Of a DNA stretch of 64,000 bases, positions 15,884 to 25,935 are shown piece by piece; position 1 is the first letter of the stretch, and every line of letters starts with the position of its first letter. The stretch is from Roseiterribacter gracilis (GTDB lineage: Bacteria; Pseudomonadota; Alphaproteobacteria; BOG-932; Roseiterribacteraceae), in contig BOPV01000001.1 in NCBI GenBank assembly GCA_018332375.1, positions 2,976,001 to 3,040,000 of the forward strand. The letters are read 5' to 3'. Under the pieces are notes generated by a model. It was not told the DNA's origin. It did no database searches and worked only from the letters and a program-made list of their open reading frames with translations. The position numbers and the translations under genes are program-made.

Positions 15884-17571
15884 GCGGCTTTCACACCGGC
15901 GATGAAGTCGTTCACTTCGCCGGTCAGCTTGCCGGCGTTGCGGGCCAGCTCGCCCGCCGCGCCGAGCACCTGCGTTGCCGCCGCACCGGTTTCGGTGGCG
16001 GCTGCTTTGACGCCAGTGATGTTGGTTGTGACGTCCTGCGTGCCGGCCGCGGCTTGCTGCACGTTGCGGGCAATTTCCTGCGTCGCCGCGCCCTGCTCGG
16101 CCACCGACGAGGCGATGCCGCTGGAGATCGCGCTGATTTCGCCGATCGTGCCGCCGATCGCCTGAATCGCGATCACCGCCTGTTGCGTCGCGCTTTGGAT
16201 ATGCGTGATGTGCGAGCTGATTTCTTCGGTCGCCTTGGCAGTCTGCGCCGCCAACGATTTCACTTCGCTTGCAACCACCGCAAAGCCCTTGCCCGCTTCG
16301 CCGGCACGCGCTGCTTCGATGGTCGCGTTCAGCGCCAGCAAGTTGGTCTGGCCCGCGATGTCGGCGATCAACTTGATCACTTCGCCGATCTTCTCGGCGC
16401 CCGCGGCCAGCGCCTGCACGGTTTCGTCGGTCCGCTTTGCGTCGTCGACGGCGCGCGCCGCGATCGTCGCCGACTGACCGACCTGACGGCCGATCTCGGC
16501 AATCGACGCGCTGAGTTCTTCGGCGGCGCTCGCCACGGTCTGCACGTTGGCCGAGGCTTCTTCCGCAGCGGCGGCGACGTTCAGCGCCTGGCTGTCGGTG
16601 CGGCCCGCCGTCGTCGTCATCGATTGCGCGGTCGCTTCCATTTCGGTTGCGGCTGCTGACAACGCATCGGCCAGTGCGCCGACTTTGACTTCGAACGTCT
16701 GGGTCAAGCTTTCCAGCGACGCGGCGCGGCGTTCGCGCACTTCGCGTTCGCGCGCCTGTTCGGCCGCCAGCTTGTCGGCGGTCAGCATGCTTTGTTTGAA
16801 CACCTGCACCGCATCGGCCATGCCGCCGATCTCGTCGCGGCGCCCGATGCCGGTGATCTCAGCGTTGAGGTCATGCGCGGCCAGGCGCTGCATCGCGTCG
16901 GTCATGCGCGTAATCGGCTTCGACACGGCGGTGATCAGCGCGAAGCCAGCACCGACGCACAGCAGCGCGGTCACGACCAGTGCGACGATGATCCAGATCC
17001 GCGCCGACGCGTAGGTTTTGGCCCCATCATCGGCAATCGCCTGGCCAGTGCGCGTATTATATTCGATGCCCTTCTCCAGCGCGTCGCGCACGTCAGCGAA
17101 CATCACGCGCATGTCTTCCATGTAGAAGTTCGCGGCTTCGTCGAACTTCCCGGCGGCGACCATCTCTTCGTATTTCTTGTGCGCGGCCATGTAGGTCGAC
17201 CAGGCCTTCACCGACTTGTCGGCGATGGCACGCTCTTCGCCGGGATCGACCAGCACTTCGTAGGCTTTCCACGCTGTTTCGCGGCCGGCAATCGCCGTGT
17301 TGCCGCTGTCGGCATAGCGCGTCCGTTCGGCGGCGGTCTTCACGATCAGCTGGTTTGCTTCGGTAACGCGCGTGCGCTCGCTCAGCGCCGACACTTTTCC
17401 AAGATAGCCGGTCGACGGCAGCGAGTTGTTGCGGATGTCGGCGGCGACGGCGTTGACCGCGGCGAGACGCTGCACGCCAAACAAACCCAACGCGACGGTG
17501 ACAACGAGCACGAGCGCAAACGCGATCGTGACTTTCGTCTGGATACGCAGATTGGCGAAGAAATCGAGCAT
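15880..17571 (-). CDS. methyl-accepting chemotaxis protein
   Basis: 563 residues. An N-terminal membrane segment ([20 protein letters not shown], ~14-33) is followed by a four-helix-bundle-type periplasmic sensor of about 155 residues and a second membrane segment ([21 protein letters not shown], ~192-212). A HAMP domain comes next, then a long signalling coil with the conserved hairpin tip [20 protein letters not shown]. It senses an extracellular or periplasmic signal and controls CheA. No other chemotaxis genes are near. The ligand is not predictable. Its upstream region (17572-17720) contains a short palindrome CTCTTAAAAGAG at 17628-17639 but no clear promoter. Confidence 0.93.
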   Translation of the reverse strand: MLDFFANLRIQTKVTIAFALVLVVTVALGLFGVQRLAAVNAVAADIRNNSLPSTGYLGKVSALSERTRVTEANQLIVKTAAERTRYADSGNTAIAGRETAWKAYEVLVDPGEERAIADKSVKAWSTYMAAHKKYEEMVAAGKFDEAANFYMEDMRVMFADVRDALEKGIEYNTRTGQAIADDGAKTYASARIWIIVALVVTALLCVGAGFALITAVSKPITRMTDAMQRLAAHDLNAEITGIGRRDEIGGMADAVQVFKQSMLTADKLAAEQAREREVRERRAASLESLTQTFEVKVGALADALSAAATEMEATAQSMTTTAGRTDSQALNVAAAAEEASANVQTVASAAEELSASIAEIGRQVGQSATIAARAVDDAKRTDETVQALAAGAEKIGEVIKLIADIAGQTNLLALNATIEAARAGEAGKGFAVVASEVKSLAAQTAKATEEISSHITHIQSATQQAVIAIQAIGGTIGEISAISSGIASSVAEQGAATQEIARNVQQAAAGTQDVTTNITGVKAAATETGAAATQVLGAAGELARNAGKLTGEVNDFIAGVKAA

Positions 17572-17720
17572 GGGAGTCTCGTCGCAAAGGCCGGCGAAAT
17601 TGCCGTGCGTGGCGACGTAGACCGCCTCTCTTAAAAGAGCTTGAAAGCCTTTTTGCGCATGCTGTGGAACGACAGCGTGATGCCAGCTTCCTGCTATGCG
17701 ATCAACCGATCGCGCGGCGT

Positions 17721-18092
17721 TTATTCGTCGATCTTTTTCAGCAACGGACCCAGCGCACGCCCGCCCAGAATATGCGCATGCAGGTGCGGCACTTCCTGAT
17801 GACTGTCAGGGCCGACATTGAAAATCACGCGATATCCGCTGTCTGCAACCTTTGCTTCGCGCGCGATGCTGCCGATGGCGCGTACATAGGCGACGATCTC
17901 TTCGTCGCTGGCACGTGCGGCAAAATCGTCGAAGTCGACATAGTTGCCGGTCGGCAGCACCAACAAATGCGTCGGCGCTTGCGGATGGATATCTTTGATA
18001 GCGACCGCATGCCGGCCGTCATGCACGCGCGGCGACGGGATCTCGCCACGCAGGATGCGCGCGAAGATGTTCGAGCTGTCGTAGCTGCGCAT
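17721..18092 (-). CDS. HIT family protein (purine nucleoside phosphoramidase-like)
   Basis: 123 residues from ATG at 18092, whose A is the last base of the hisE stop (TGATG overlap). The histidine-triad motif is HLHAHILGG (H-x-H-x-H) near residue 100, and the N-terminal [20 protein letters not shown] fits HIT/HinT proteins, which hydrolyse AMP-linked phosphoramidates. It closes the his gene string, an arrangement common in Alphaproteobacteria. The physiological substrate is unknown. Confidence 0.92.
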   Translation of the reverse strand: MRSYDSSNIFARILRGEIPSPRVHDGRHAVAIKDIHPQAPTHLLVLPTGNYVDFDDFAARASDEEIVAYVRAIGSIAREAKVADSGYRVIFNVGPDSHQEVPHLHAHILGGRALGPLLKKIDE

Positions 18093-18370
18093 CAGCGTTT
18101 CCTCGTCTCAAGTACGGCGGCAACGTCGTTTGGATCGAGCCCGCAATCGGCCCACAGCACCAGCAGGTGATAGAGCAGGTCGGCGCTTTCCGCGGCCAAC
18201 GCGTCTTTGTCCTGTACCAACGCAGCGATCACGGTTTCGACTGCTTCTTCGCCGACTTTCTGCGCGATCTTGGGACGGCCTTTGGCGAACAGCTTGGCGG
18301 TGTACGAGCTTTCGGGATCGGCGCCGCGCCGTTCCAGAATCACCGCCCAAAGTTCATCGAGTGCCTGCAT
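18092..18370 (-). CDS. hisE: phosphoribosyl-ATP pyrophosphatase
   Basis: 92 residues from ATG at 18370, overlapping the hisF stop by one base. [40 protein letters not shown] and EEAVETVIAAL are typical of stand-alone HisE (all-alpha NTP pyrophosphatase fold with Glu/Asp metal ligands). It hydrolyses phosphoribosyl-ATP to phosphoribosyl-AMP, the second step of histidine synthesis. The ORF open further upstream is antisense or overlapping hisF and was not used. Confidence 0.95.
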   Translation of the reverse strand: MQALDELWAVILERRGADPESSYTAKLFAKGRPKIAQKVGEEAVETVIAALVQDKDALAAESADLLYHLLVLWADCGLDPNDVAAVLETRKR

Positions 18371-19131
18371 CACGCTGCCTCGCGTACGGGAAGTCCCGCC
18401 GCCGCCAGCGCGCGTTTCGCGTCGGCGATGGTGAATTGTCCGAAGTGAAAGATTGACGCCGCAAGCACCGCCGATGCGCCACCGTCGCGAACGCCTTCGA
18501 CAAGATGATCCAGCGTGCCAACGCCGCCCGACGCAATCACCGGCACCGTCACCGCATCCGACACAGCGCGCGTCAGCGCCAGATCGAAGCCCGATCGCGT
18601 GCCGTCGCGGTCCATCGAGGTCAGCAGAATTTCGCCGGCGCCCAGCGCTGCAACCCGACGCGCCCAATCGACCGCGTCGAGTCCGGTCGCGGTGCGTCCG
18701 CCATGGGTGAAGACTTCGAATCCGGCGCCGACCTGTTTCGCATCGATCGCAACCACGACGCATTGGCTGCCGAATTTGGTTGCGAGCTCGGCGATCAAGT
18801 CGGGTCGTGCGACCGCAGCGCTGTTGACCGAAATCTTGTCGGCGCCCGCCAGCAGCAATTTGCGCGCGTCGTCGATCGACCGCACGCCGCCGCCGACCGT
18901 CAGCGGCAAGAACACCTGGCTCGCGGTCTTCGCGACGACGTCATAGATCGTGTCGCGCTGTTCGTGGCTGGCGGTGATGTCGAGAAAGCAAAGTTCGTCG
19001 GCACCGGCGGCATCGTACAGGCGCGCCTGCTCGACCGGATCGCCCGCGTCGCGCAGCTCGACGAAGTTCACACCCTTGACGACACGGCCCGCTGCCACGT
19101 CGAGACAGGGAATGACACGCAGCTTGAGCAT
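18370..19131 (-). CDS. hisF: imidazole glycerol phosphate synthase, cyclase subunit
   Basis: 253 residues, the usual HisF length. The (beta/alpha)8 barrel shows [18 protein letters not shown] with the first catalytic Asp, VVVAIDAKQ with the second, and the phosphate-binding ends [13 protein letters not shown] and [16 protein letters not shown]. Together with HisH it converts PRFAR plus glutamine-derived ammonia to IGP and AICAR. Start overlaps the hisA stop by one base and the stop overlaps hisE, so the block is tightly coupled. Confidence 0.97.
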   Translation of the reverse strand: MLKLRVIPCLDVAAGRVVKGVNFVELRDAGDPVEQARLYDAAGADELCFLDITASHEQRDTIYDVVAKTASQVFLPLTVGGGVRSIDDARKLLLAGADKISVNSAAVARPDLIAELATKFGSQCVVVAIDAKQVGAGFEVFTHGGRTATGLDAVDWARRVAALGAGEILLTSMDRDGTRSGFDLALTRAVSDAVTVPVIASGGVGTLDHLVEGVRDGGASAVLAASIFHFGQFTIADAKRALAAAGLPVREAA

Positions 19132-19856
19132 CAGCTTGGGAAAAGCGCGATGGCTTCGACTGGATCGACGCTGCCGTCATACAGCGCGCGGCCACAGATG
19201 ACGCCGGCAATGCCGTCTTTCTCCGCAGCGCGCACGGCCAGCAGATCTTGCATCGAACCGACGCCGCCCGATGCGATCACCGGAATCGACAGGCCTTTGG
19301 CAAGCGCAACCGTCTCGGCGATGTTGACGCCGGTCAGCGCGCCGTCGCGATCAATGTCGGTGTAGATGATCGCCGCCGCGCCGGCATCCTGCACGCGCTT
19401 GGCATGATCGAGCGCGCGAATGTCGGTGGTGACGGTCCAGCCATCGGTCGCAACGAAGCCGCCGCGCGCATCGATGCCGACGGCAACGCGATCGGGGAAT
19501 TGCTTGCACGCTTCGACCACGACATCGGGTTCGGTCACCGCGACGGTGCCAAGCACGACACGTTCGACGCCACGGTCGAGCCAGTAATGCACGTCGGCGA
19601 CTGTCCGAACGCCGCCACCGAGCTGGATCTTGAGTTCTGCCGACCAGGCGATCGCCTCGATCGTGCCGCCATTGACCGAACGCCCCTGCACCGCGCCGTT
19701 CAAGTCGACGACATGCAGCCAGGTGAAGCCCTGCCGTTCGAATTTCAGGGCCTGCTCGACCGGTTCGTCGTTGAACACGGTGGCCTGGTCGAGGTCACCG
19801 CGCAGCAACCGCACGACCTTGCCGTCCTTCAAATCGATCGCCGGAAACAGAATCAT
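19131..19856 (-). CDS. hisA: phosphoribosylformimino-AICAR ribotide isomerase
   Basis: 241 residues. [20 protein letters not shown] carries the catalytic Asp8, [14 protein letters not shown] the second catalytic Asp near 130, and [13 protein letters not shown] the phosphate loop. This barrel enzyme makes PRFAR, the substrate of HisF-HisH. It follows the GNAT gene by 10 bases and precedes hisF with a one-base overlap. Confidence 0.97.
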   Translation of the reverse strand: MILFPAIDLKDGKVVRLLRGDLDQATVFNDEPVEQALKFERQGFTWLHVVDLNGAVQGRSVNGGTIEAIAWSAELKIQLGGGVRTVADVHYWLDRGVERVVLGTVAVTEPDVVVEACKQFPDRVAVGIDARGGFVATDGWTVTTDIRALDHAKRVQDAGAAAIIYTDIDRDGALTGVNIAETVALAKGLSIPVIASGGVGSMQDLLAVRAAEKDGIAGVICGRALYDGSVDPVEAIALFPS

Positions 19857-19866
19857 GAGCGCCCCT

Positions 19867-20403
19867 TCAGGTCAGCGTCTTGAAGTAATAGCGCCCAGCA
19901 ACGGGCTTGCCGTCCACCATCGCATAGCGCGGATGGGTACCCCACTGCATGTAGCCCATCGTTTCGCACAATTGGAGGGCGGCCGTCTGGGTCTCGCGCA
20001 CGTCGAGATTGATCACTTCGAAGCCATGCTCGCGGGCCTTGTCTTCGGCCGCGCGCCACAACATGCGCGCCAGCCCGTGGCCGCGCGCCCAGGGCGCCAT
20101 GAAAGCGGTAGTGAGCGTGATCGACTTGGCCTGCGCCTCGTTGTTGCGCGCCGGCCGAACCAGTTGCAGCGAACCGCCGATCACCCCGTCGAGGCGGCCG
20201 ATCAGCAGCATCCGTTCGGGCACCATCAGCACGCCCTTCCAATAGCGCTCCATCACGTCGCGCGGCGGCGGCTGCACCCAGCCGAAGCCGCCGTCGGACA
20301 GGATCGCCGCTTCGGCCGCGTCGCACAGATCGCCGAGATCGCCGGTTTTCAGCTTCTCGACATGCTCGACCAGTAGGGTCGGTTTGATGAGGCTTTCGCT
20401 CAC
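19867..20403 (-). CDS. GNAT family N-acetyltransferase inside the his operon
   Basis: 178 residues from GTG at 20403. The start is chosen because AGAGAGG lies five bases upstream and because the frame further left would overlap hisH. The acyl-CoA-binding core is visible as FMAPWARGHGLARMLWRAAE (A-x-G-x-G/A type loop), then VINLDVRETQTAALQLCETM, a classic GNAT motif B, and GYMQWGTHPRYA. It likely acetylates a small molecule or protein; the substrate is unknown. It sits between hisH and hisA with 10-base spacings on both sides, so it is co-transcribed with histidine synthesis genes. Confidence 0.88.
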   Translation of the reverse strand: MSESLIKPTLLVEHVEKLKTGDLGDLCDAAEAAILSDGGFGWVQPPPRDVMERYWKGVLMVPERMLLIGRLDGVIGGSLQLVRPARNNEAQAKSITLTTAFMAPWARGHGLARMLWRAAEDKAREHGFEVINLDVRETQTAALQLCETMGYMQWGTHPRYAMVDGKPVAGRYYFKTLT

Positions 20404-20413
20404 GATTCCTCTC

Positions 20414-21061
20414 TCAGGGACGCCAGGTGAGAAAGGCGGCGAGGAGCTTGAGGCCAACCGCCTGGCTCTTCTCCGGGTGGAATTGCGTGCCGACCAGATT
20501 GTCGCGACCGACGATGGCGGCGACGCCGCCACCATAGTCGACCTGCGCCAACAAGTCGGCGCGATCCTGCACGTCGAATTTGTACGAGTGCACGAAGTAA
20601 GCGTGCTCGCCCGCCGCCACGTTGCGCAGCACCGGATGCGACGGCTGCAACAGGTCGAGATCGTTCCAGCCCATCTGCGGGATCTTCAACGCCGGATCGG
20701 ACGGCGTCATCGGCACGACATCGCCGCCGATCCAACCGAGGCCGGCATGGTCGCCATGCTCGCGCCCGCGATCGGCCATCAGCTGCATGCCGACACAAAT
20801 GCCGAGATAGGGGCGGGCGTTCGCACGCACCGCGTGCTCGAGCGCGGCGCGCAAACCGTCAATCCTGGCAAGGCCTGCAGCAACGTCGGCGAACGCGCCT
20901 TGGCCTGGCAGCACGATGCGATCGGCGCGCGCAACCAGATCGGGATCGCTGGTCGTATGCACGGTTGCACCGCCCGGCAGATCGGCTGCGACGCGTTCGA
21001 GCGCCTTCGCGGCCGAGCGCAAATTGCCCGACCCGACGTCAACCAGTGCAATCGTTTCCAC
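20414..21061 (-). CDS. hisH: imidazole glycerol phosphate synthase, glutaminase subunit
   Basis: 215 residues. The class I glutamine amidotransferase nucleophile is in YLGICVGMQLM (Cys) and the His-Glu of the triad in VGTQFHPEKSQ. METIALVDVGSGNLRSAAKA is the typical N-terminus. It supplies ammonia to HisF. It lies 18 bases after hisB and is separated from hisA by the GNAT gene. Confidence 0.97.
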   Translation of the reverse strand: METIALVDVGSGNLRSAAKALERVAADLPGGATVHTTSDPDLVARADRIVLPGQGAFADVAAGLARIDGLRAALEHAVRANARPYLGICVGMQLMADRGREHGDHAGLGWIGGDVVPMTPSDPALKIPQMGWNDLDLLQPSHPVLRNVAAGEHAYFVHSYKFDVQDRADLLAQVDYGGGVAAIVGRDNLVGTQFHPEKSQAVGLKLLAAFLTWRP

Positions 21062-21079
21062 AGCCGCCGCCCGCGCGCT

Positions 21080-21700
21080 TTACAGCGCGCCCTTTGTCGA
21101 CGGCACGACGCCGGCGCGACGCGGATCGATTTCGACCGCGTGTTTCAACGCCGTCGCCAGCGCCTTGAAGCAGCTTTCAACGATGTGATGGTTGTTGTCG
21201 CCGTACAGGTTTTCGACATGCAGGCAGACGCCGCCATGCTGGGCGAAGGCTTGGAACCATTCCTTGAACAGTTCGGTGTCCATCTCGCCGACTTTGTCGC
21301 GCGAAAACTCGACCCGCCAGATCAGGTACGGCCGGTTCGATAGATCGAGCGCGACGCGCGACAAGGTCTCGTCCATCGGCGCATAGGCGGTACCGAAGCG
21401 GCGAATACCTCGGCGCTCGCCGAGCGCCTGCATGGTCGCCTGACCAAGCGCGATCGCGACGTCTTCGGTCGTGTGATGCATGTCGATATGGAGATCACCG
21501 GTCGCTTCGATCTCGATGTCGAACAGGCCGTGTTTTGCCAGCTGTTCCAACATGTGATCGAGAAAACCGATGCCGGTTGCGACGCGCGCGCGGCCGCTGC
21601 CATCGAGATCGATGGCGGCGATGATTTTGGTCTCGGACGTGGTGCGTTCGACGCGACCACGGCGAACCGTTGCCAATTCGGTGTTGTCCTGCCGGTCCAT
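21080..21700 (-). CDS. hisB: imidazoleglycerol-phosphate dehydratase
   Basis: 206 residues from ATG at 21700, of normal length for monofunctional HisB. Metal-binding signatures are [34 protein letters not shown] and [19 protein letters not shown]. It dehydrates IGP to imidazole acetol phosphate. First gene of the his block here. The 68-base gap to divergent hslV must hold promoters for both. Confidence 0.96.
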   Translation of the reverse strand: MDRQDNTELATVRRGRVERTTSETKIIAAIDLDGSGRARVATGIGFLDHMLEQLAKHGLFDIEIEATGDLHIDMHHTTEDVAIALGQATMQALGERRGIRRFGTAYAPMDETLSRVALDLSNRPYLIWRVEFSRDKVGEMDTELFKEWFQAFAQHGGVCLHVENLYGDNNHHIVESCFKALATALKHAVEIDPRRAGVVPSTKGAL

Positions 21701-21768
21701 GGCCGGGTGGTACACCCTTGGAGCCTCGGCTTGAAGCCCGCAGCGCCACATCCCACCTGTTCGCAACG

Positions 21769-22323
21769 ATGAACACCGAAAATTCTGTTGCGACGTCCTG
21801 GCACGGGACAACCATCCTGTCCGTGCGCAAGGGCGGTCGCGTCGTCGTCGTAGGCGACGGCCAGGTGTCGATGGGCCAGACCGTGATGAAGTCCAACGCG
21901 CGCAAAGTGCGGCGTTTGGGCGGCGGCCAGGTCATCGGCGGCTTTGCCGGGGCTACGGCGGATGCCTTCACCCTGTTCGAGCGGCTGGAAGCCAAGCTCG
22001 AGAAACACCCAAATCAGCTCATGCGTGCCGCGGTCGAACTGGCCAAGGATTGGCGCACCGACCGCTATCTGCGCCGGCTCGAGGCCATGATGATCGTCGC
22101 CGACAAGGAGACGAGCCTGGTTTTGACCGGGACAGGCGACGTGCTCGAACCCGAGCACGGCGTCGTCGCGATCGGATCAGGCGGCAACTACGCCTATGCC
22201 GCCGCGCGCGGCTTGCTGGACGTCGATGGCCTCGATGCCGAAGCAATCGCCCGCAAGGCGATGGCGATCGCGGCCGAAATCTGCGTCTACACGAACACCA
22301 ATCTGACGATCGAGACGCTGTAA
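21769..22323 (+). CDS. hslV: ATP-dependent protease subunit HslV
   Basis: 184 residues from ATG at 21769 (an upstream frame to 21670 overlaps hisB and was not used). [20 protein letters not shown] contains the Thr that becomes the N-terminal nucleophile after propeptide removal, and the rest follows the 20S-beta-like fold. It forms the peptidase double ring with HslU, which is encoded 24 bases downstream; the pair degrades misfolded and regulatory proteins. Confidence 0.96.
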   Translation: MNTENSVATSWHGTTILSVRKGGRVVVVGDGQVSMGQTVMKSNARKVRRLGGGQVIGGFAGATADAFTLFERLEAKLEKHPNQLMRAAVELAKDWRTDRYLRRLEAMMIVADKETSLVLTGTGDVLEPEHGVVAIGSGGNYAYAAARGLLDVDGLDAEAIARKAMAIAAEICVYTNTNLTIETL

Positions 22324-22347
22324 CGCGTCTCCTTCGGGATCACACAC

Positions 22348-23658
22348 ATGTCTCATGATTTTTCTCCGCGCGAGATCGTCTCCGAACTCGACCGCTTTAT
22401 CGTCGGCCAGCACGACGCCAAGCGGGCCGTGGCGGTGGCGCTGCGCAATCGCTGGCGCCGGCAGCAGCTGCCGGCCGCCATGCGCGACGAAGTCCTGCCC
22501 AAGAACATTCTGATGATCGGGCCGACCGGCGTTGGCAAAACCGAAATCGCACGTCGCCTGGCCAAGCTGGCCGACGCGCCGTTTCTGAAAGTCGAAGCGA
22601 CCAAATTCACCGAGGTCGGCTATGTCGGCCGCGACGTGGATTCGATTGTGCGCGACTTGGTCGAAAACGCGATGAACATGACGCGCGAGCGTCTTCGTCG
22701 TGACGTCCATGCGCGGGCCGAACTGAATGCCGAGGAACGCGTGCTCGACGCGCTGGTCGGCAAGAACGCCACCGAAAGCACGCGCGCCAGCTTTCGCAAG
22801 AAGCTGCGCGAAGGCGAGCTGGACGAGCGCGAGATCGACATCGAAATCGCCGACACTGCGTCGTCATCGCCGATGATGGAGATACCGGGCGTGCCCGGCG
22901 CCAATGTCGGCATGATCAACATCAACGAGATGTTGGGCAAAGCCTTCGGCAACAAAACCAAGCAGACGCGCCTGTCGGTGCGCGCGAGCTATGAGATTCT
23001 GATCGACGAAGAAAGCGACAAGCTGCTCGATCCCGAACGGGTCAAGCGCGAAGCGATCGAATCCGTCGAGCAGAACGGCATCGTCTTTCTCGACGAGATC
23101 GACAAGATCGCAACCCGCAGCGAAATGCGCGGCGGCGACGTCAGCCGTGAGGGCGTGCAGCGCGATCTGCTGCCGTTGATCGAGGGCACCGTCGTGCAGA
23201 CCAAGCACGGGCCGGTGAAAACCGACTATGTGCTGTTCATCGCGTCGGGCGCGTTCCATCTCGCCAAGCCGTCGGACTTGCTGCCCGAGCTACAGGGCCG
23301 CTTGCCGATCCGCGTCGAGTTGAAAGCGCTGAGCCAGGATGATTTCAAACGCATCCTGCTCGAACCCGAAGCGAGCCTGATCAAACAGTACAAGGCGCTG
23401 CTGCAGACCGAGAAAGTCGATCTGGTCTTCACCGACGCGGCGATCGACGAGCTCGCCAAGTTGGCGGCTGAGATCAATGCCAGCGTCGAGAATATCGGCG
23501 CGCGCCGCCTGCACACGGTGCTGGAACGATTGCTGGAGGAAATCAGCTTTCAGGCCAGCGACCGCGGCGGCGAAACGATCACGATCGACGCCAACGACGT
23601 ACGCACCAAAGTCGGCGACCTGGCCAAAGACCAGGATCTGTCGAAGTTCATTCTCTAA
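22348..23658 (+). CDS. hslU: ATP-dependent protease ATPase subunit HslU
   Basis: 436 residues. AAA+ motifs: [20 protein letters not shown] (Walker A, ~56), [20 protein letters not shown] (Walker B), [12 protein letters not shown] (sensor/arginine-finger region) and the I domain between them. The C-terminus DQDLSKFIL is the conserved tail that docks into HslV. It unfolds substrates and feeds them to HslV. It is followed 2 bases later by a strong terminator. Confidence 0.97.
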   Translation: MSHDFSPREIVSELDRFIVGQHDAKRAVAVALRNRWRRQQLPAAMRDEVLPKNILMIGPTGVGKTEIARRLAKLADAPFLKVEATKFTEVGYVGRDVDSIVRDLVENAMNMTRERLRRDVHARAELNAEERVLDALVGKNATESTRASFRKKLREGELDEREIDIEIADTASSSPMMEIPGVPGANVGMININEMLGKAFGNKTKQTRLSVRASYEILIDEESDKLLDPERVKREAIESVEQNGIVFLDEIDKIATRSEMRGGDVSREGVQRDLLPLIEGTVVQTKHGPVKTDYVLFIASGAFHLAKPSDLLPELQGRLPIRVELKALSQDDFKRILLEPEASLIKQYKALLQTEKVDLVFTDAAIDELAKLAAEINASVENIGARRLHTVLERLLEEISFQASDRGGETITIDANDVRTKVGDLAKDQDLSKFIL

Positions 23659-23660
23659 GC

Positions 23661-23690
23661 AAAAGGCCGGGGCGAACCCCGGCCTTTTCT
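23661..23690 (+). terminator. intrinsic terminator after hslU
   Basis: A 12-bp perfect stem AAAAGGCCGGGG / CCCCGGCCTTTT with a CGAA tetraloop, ending in TTTTCTCTT. Because the left arm starts with AAAA, it can also end the convergent metallo-beta-lactamase transcript read from the other strand. Confidence 0.92.
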
Positions 23691-23691
23691 C

Positions 23692-24561
23692 TTACGACTT
23701 TTCTTTCGCCAGTCGCGCGTCGAACAGCTTCTCGTACTTTCCTGCAAAGGCGCGGCATGCGCCCGGATCGATCATCGCGTTGGGATCGGTCGCCAGCTGT
23801 TTGAGCTTTTCATCGATGCCGGCCGCATCCGGATGCGACGGAATCAGAATATCGCACGGCAGGTTGGCGACGGTCTGGAACGTCTTGCGAAAGATCGGCG
23901 TGACCGTCGGATCGAACTTGAATCCGTCGGCCGAGATCGGGTTCAGGCTGGCGCCGAACACGACATGTTTGCAGCTGCCATTGTCGCAAGAATCCCACGT
24001 CCAGCTTGTGCTGCCCGGCGTGTGACCGGGCGTGTAGTGCGCGGTGATCGTCGTACCGCCGAGACGGATCTGTTCGCCGTCGCGCACGGCACGCAGCTTC
24101 GCCGGCACCGGCGTGTCATGGAGCGCGCCGCCGAATTGCGGATCGTCTTTGTCGGAGCGGCCGGCGCGCAACGCCTTGGCGCCGTGCGTGCTGGCAAGCA
24201 CGGTGGCGCCGCTATCGCGTGCCAGCGCGGCGATGCCGCCCGAATGGTCGTAATGCACTTCGGTGTTCAGAATGTATTTGATGTCCTGCATGCGAAAGCC
24301 GAGTTGCTTGATGTTGGCTTCGACTGCAGCAACCGATTGCGGCACCGCGCCGTCGATCAGCACCAAGCCGGCATCGGTCTTGATCAGCGCGACAGCCAGA
24401 CGGCCGAACCCGACGAAATACGTATTGCCGTAGACTTTCACCGGCGCTTGCGGTGTCAGTAACTGCGCGACTTGCTTTTCCGCGATCGGCTTGGTCAGCG
24501 GATCCTGCGCGGCATGCGCAAATGAGGTCGCAGCGAGAAGGCCCAGCAGCAAATATTTCAT
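23692..24561 (-). CDS. subclass B3-like metallo-beta-lactamase with Glu116 (B3-E type)
   Basis: 289 residues with signal peptide MKYLLLGLLAATSFAHA. The fold is B3 metallo-beta-lactamase-like: ILNTEVHYDHSGGIAALARD is the first metal loop, HYTPGHTPGSTSWTW supplies His196, FGASLNPISADGFKF is the B3-type segment, and LIPSHPDAAG supplies His263. In the first loop the usual His116 is Glu (E-x-H-x-D-H), the arrangement known from the B3-E enzyme SIE-1 of Sphingobium. It probably binds two zinc ions in the periplasm and may hydrolyse beta-lactams; actual resistance is not shown. It faces hslU and has its own start region near the Smr gene. Confidence 0.82.
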   Translation of the reverse strand: MKYLLLGLLAATSFAHAAQDPLTKPIAEKQVAQLLTPQAPVKVYGNTYFVGFGRLAVALIKTDAGLVLIDGAVPQSVAAVEANIKQLGFRMQDIKYILNTEVHYDHSGGIAALARDSGATVLASTHGAKALRAGRSDKDDPQFGGALHDTPVPAKLRAVRDGEQIRLGGTTITAHYTPGHTPGSTSWTWDSCDNGSCKHVVFGASLNPISADGFKFDPTVTPIFRKTFQTVANLPCDILIPSHPDAAGIDEKLKQLATDPNAMIDPGACRAFAGKYEKLFDARLAKEKS

Positions 24562-24576
24562 CAGCGCTCTTTTCGG

Positions 24577-25137
24577 TTAGTCGCGTTTACGCCGCAGCAG
24601 CACATAGAGTGCGCCGTCGCCGCCATGCTTTGGTTGTGCGGTCGATGTGGCGAGAATTTGTCCGGCGGCCGACGAGCTTGCGATCCAGCGCGGCACAGCG
24701 CGTTTCAGAATTCCTTGTGACGGCGACCCGGGACCTTTGCCGGTAATCACCAGAACGCAGCGGCGCCCAGCGCGCACCGCGCTTTCAAGAAAGGCGAGCA
24801 ACTCGCCATGCGCCTCGCGTTGCGTCAGCCCGTGGAGATCGAGCTTTGCTGCGATCGCCATTTTGCCGGCGCGGAATTTCGCTTCGGTGGCGCGATCGAG
24901 ACCGGGATTTGGTTTGGCTGGTGGCGCGGGTTTCGGCGGCGCGGTCATCGTCGCCGCATGCTTTGCCGGCTTGGCTGGTTTGCTTTGCTTCGCCGGCGGG
25001 GCGGGTGGTGGCGGCGGCGCGGCCGCTTCGGTCTTTGCGGTGATTCGAACGCGGCGCGGACGAGCGAGCGGCTTCACGTCGTGCGTTACCGCACGCCACA
25101 AAGCCTTTTCGTCGTCACTCGCCGCGCGTTTCTTCAC
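24577..25137 (-). CDS. Smr domain protein (DNA/RNA endonuclease-like)
   Basis: 186 residues from GTG at 25137; the GTGA overlaps the pirin stop. A basic N-terminus and a long Pro/Ala/Lys-rich linker (about residues 38-78) precede an Smr domain: AAKLDLHGLTQREAHGELLA (the LDLHGxT motif), CVLVITGKGPGSP and QPKHGGDGALYVLL. Smr domains nick branched DNA or cleave RNA. In Alphaproteobacteria the gene is often near mltA as here; the pirin gene lies between. The linker is low-complexity but in frame. Confidence 0.9.
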   Translation of the reverse strand: MKKRAASDDEKALWRAVTHDVKPLARPRRVRITAKTEAAAPPPPPAPPAKQSKPAKPAKHAATMTAPPKPAPPAKPNPGLDRATEAKFRAGKMAIAAKLDLHGLTQREAHGELLAFLESAVRAGRRCVLVITGKGPGSPSQGILKRAVPRWIASSSAAGQILATSTAQPKHGGDGALYVLLRRKRD

Positions 25138-25835
25138 GGAAGATCGAATAGCAGAACTTCGCCCCCGCCTTCAGCACCGCTGAGCTCGAGCACGGGTTCT
25201 TCTTCGATCGCTGCGCCATCGCCTTCGACCAGCGTTTGGCCGTTCAAGGTGACGTTACCCTTGGCGACCTGGACCCAGGCACGACGGCCGGGTGCCAGTT
25301 CGTGGCGGACCTTGGCACCGTTCGACAGCTCGCTCGCATAGACACGGGCATCCTGCTGGATGGTCAGCGCGCCATCGGCACCGTCCTTCGACGCGATCAG
25401 CTTCAACGCATCGCGCTTGGCCGCAGGATCGAGACGGATCTGCTGATAGCCGGGCTGCACGCCGCGACGATCGGGAATAATCCAGATCTGCAACAGGCGC
25501 AGCGCGTCGGTGCTGCTGGCATTGAACTCGCTGTGCTGGATGCCGCTGCCGGCACTCATCCGCTGCACATCGCCGACCGGAATGACGCCCTCGCCACCGC
25601 TTGAGTCGCGATGCGCCACCGCGCCGTCGAGCACATAGGTGATGATCTCCATGTCGCGATGCGGATGGGTCGGGAAACCGGCGCCGGCGGCGATGCGATC
25701 GTCATTGATGACGCGCAGCGGACCCCAGCCCTGATGGCGCGGGTCGTAATACTCGCCGAACGAAAAACTATGTTTGGAGTCGAGCCAGCCGATGTGCACG
25801 TGGCCACGCTCGGCGGCAGGGCGAAGAGCGATCAT
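25134..25835 (-). CDS. pirin family protein (YhhW-like bicupin)
   Basis: 233 residues. MIALRPAAERGHVHIGWLDS with HSFSFGEYYDP, then metal-ligand motifs FPTHPHRDMEIITYVLDG and SGIQHSEFNAS, are typical of pirin/YhhW, some members of which have quercetin 2,3-dioxygenase activity. The second cupin (RRAWVQVAKGNVTLNGQ) is the degenerate half usual in the family. Its stop overlaps the Smr start. The physiological role is uncertain. Confidence 0.92.
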   Translation of the reverse strand: MIALRPAAERGHVHIGWLDSKHSFSFGEYYDPRHQGWGPLRVINDDRIAAGAGFPTHPHRDMEIITYVLDGAVAHRDSSGGEGVIPVGDVQRMSAGSGIQHSEFNASSTDALRLLQIWIIPDRRGVQPGYQQIRLDPAAKRDALKLIASKDGADGALTIQQDARVYASELSNGAKVRHELAPGRRAWVQVAKGNVTLNGQTLVEGDGAAIEEEPVLELSGAEGGGEVLLFDLP

Positions 25836-25935
25836 TGGGAACTTCCTTTGTTACGAATGCGGCCGAGATGTGGTGCGCATTGCGTAGGACAGAAGACCTG
25901 CAGCCCTGCCGCTCCGGCGCTGCATAGCCGGTGAA

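Noticed and set aside
17628..17639. Palindrome CTCTTAAAAGAG upstream of the chemotaxis receptor as operator or terminator
   Set aside because: Only a 5-bp stem and common by chance; no supporting second copy or T tract.
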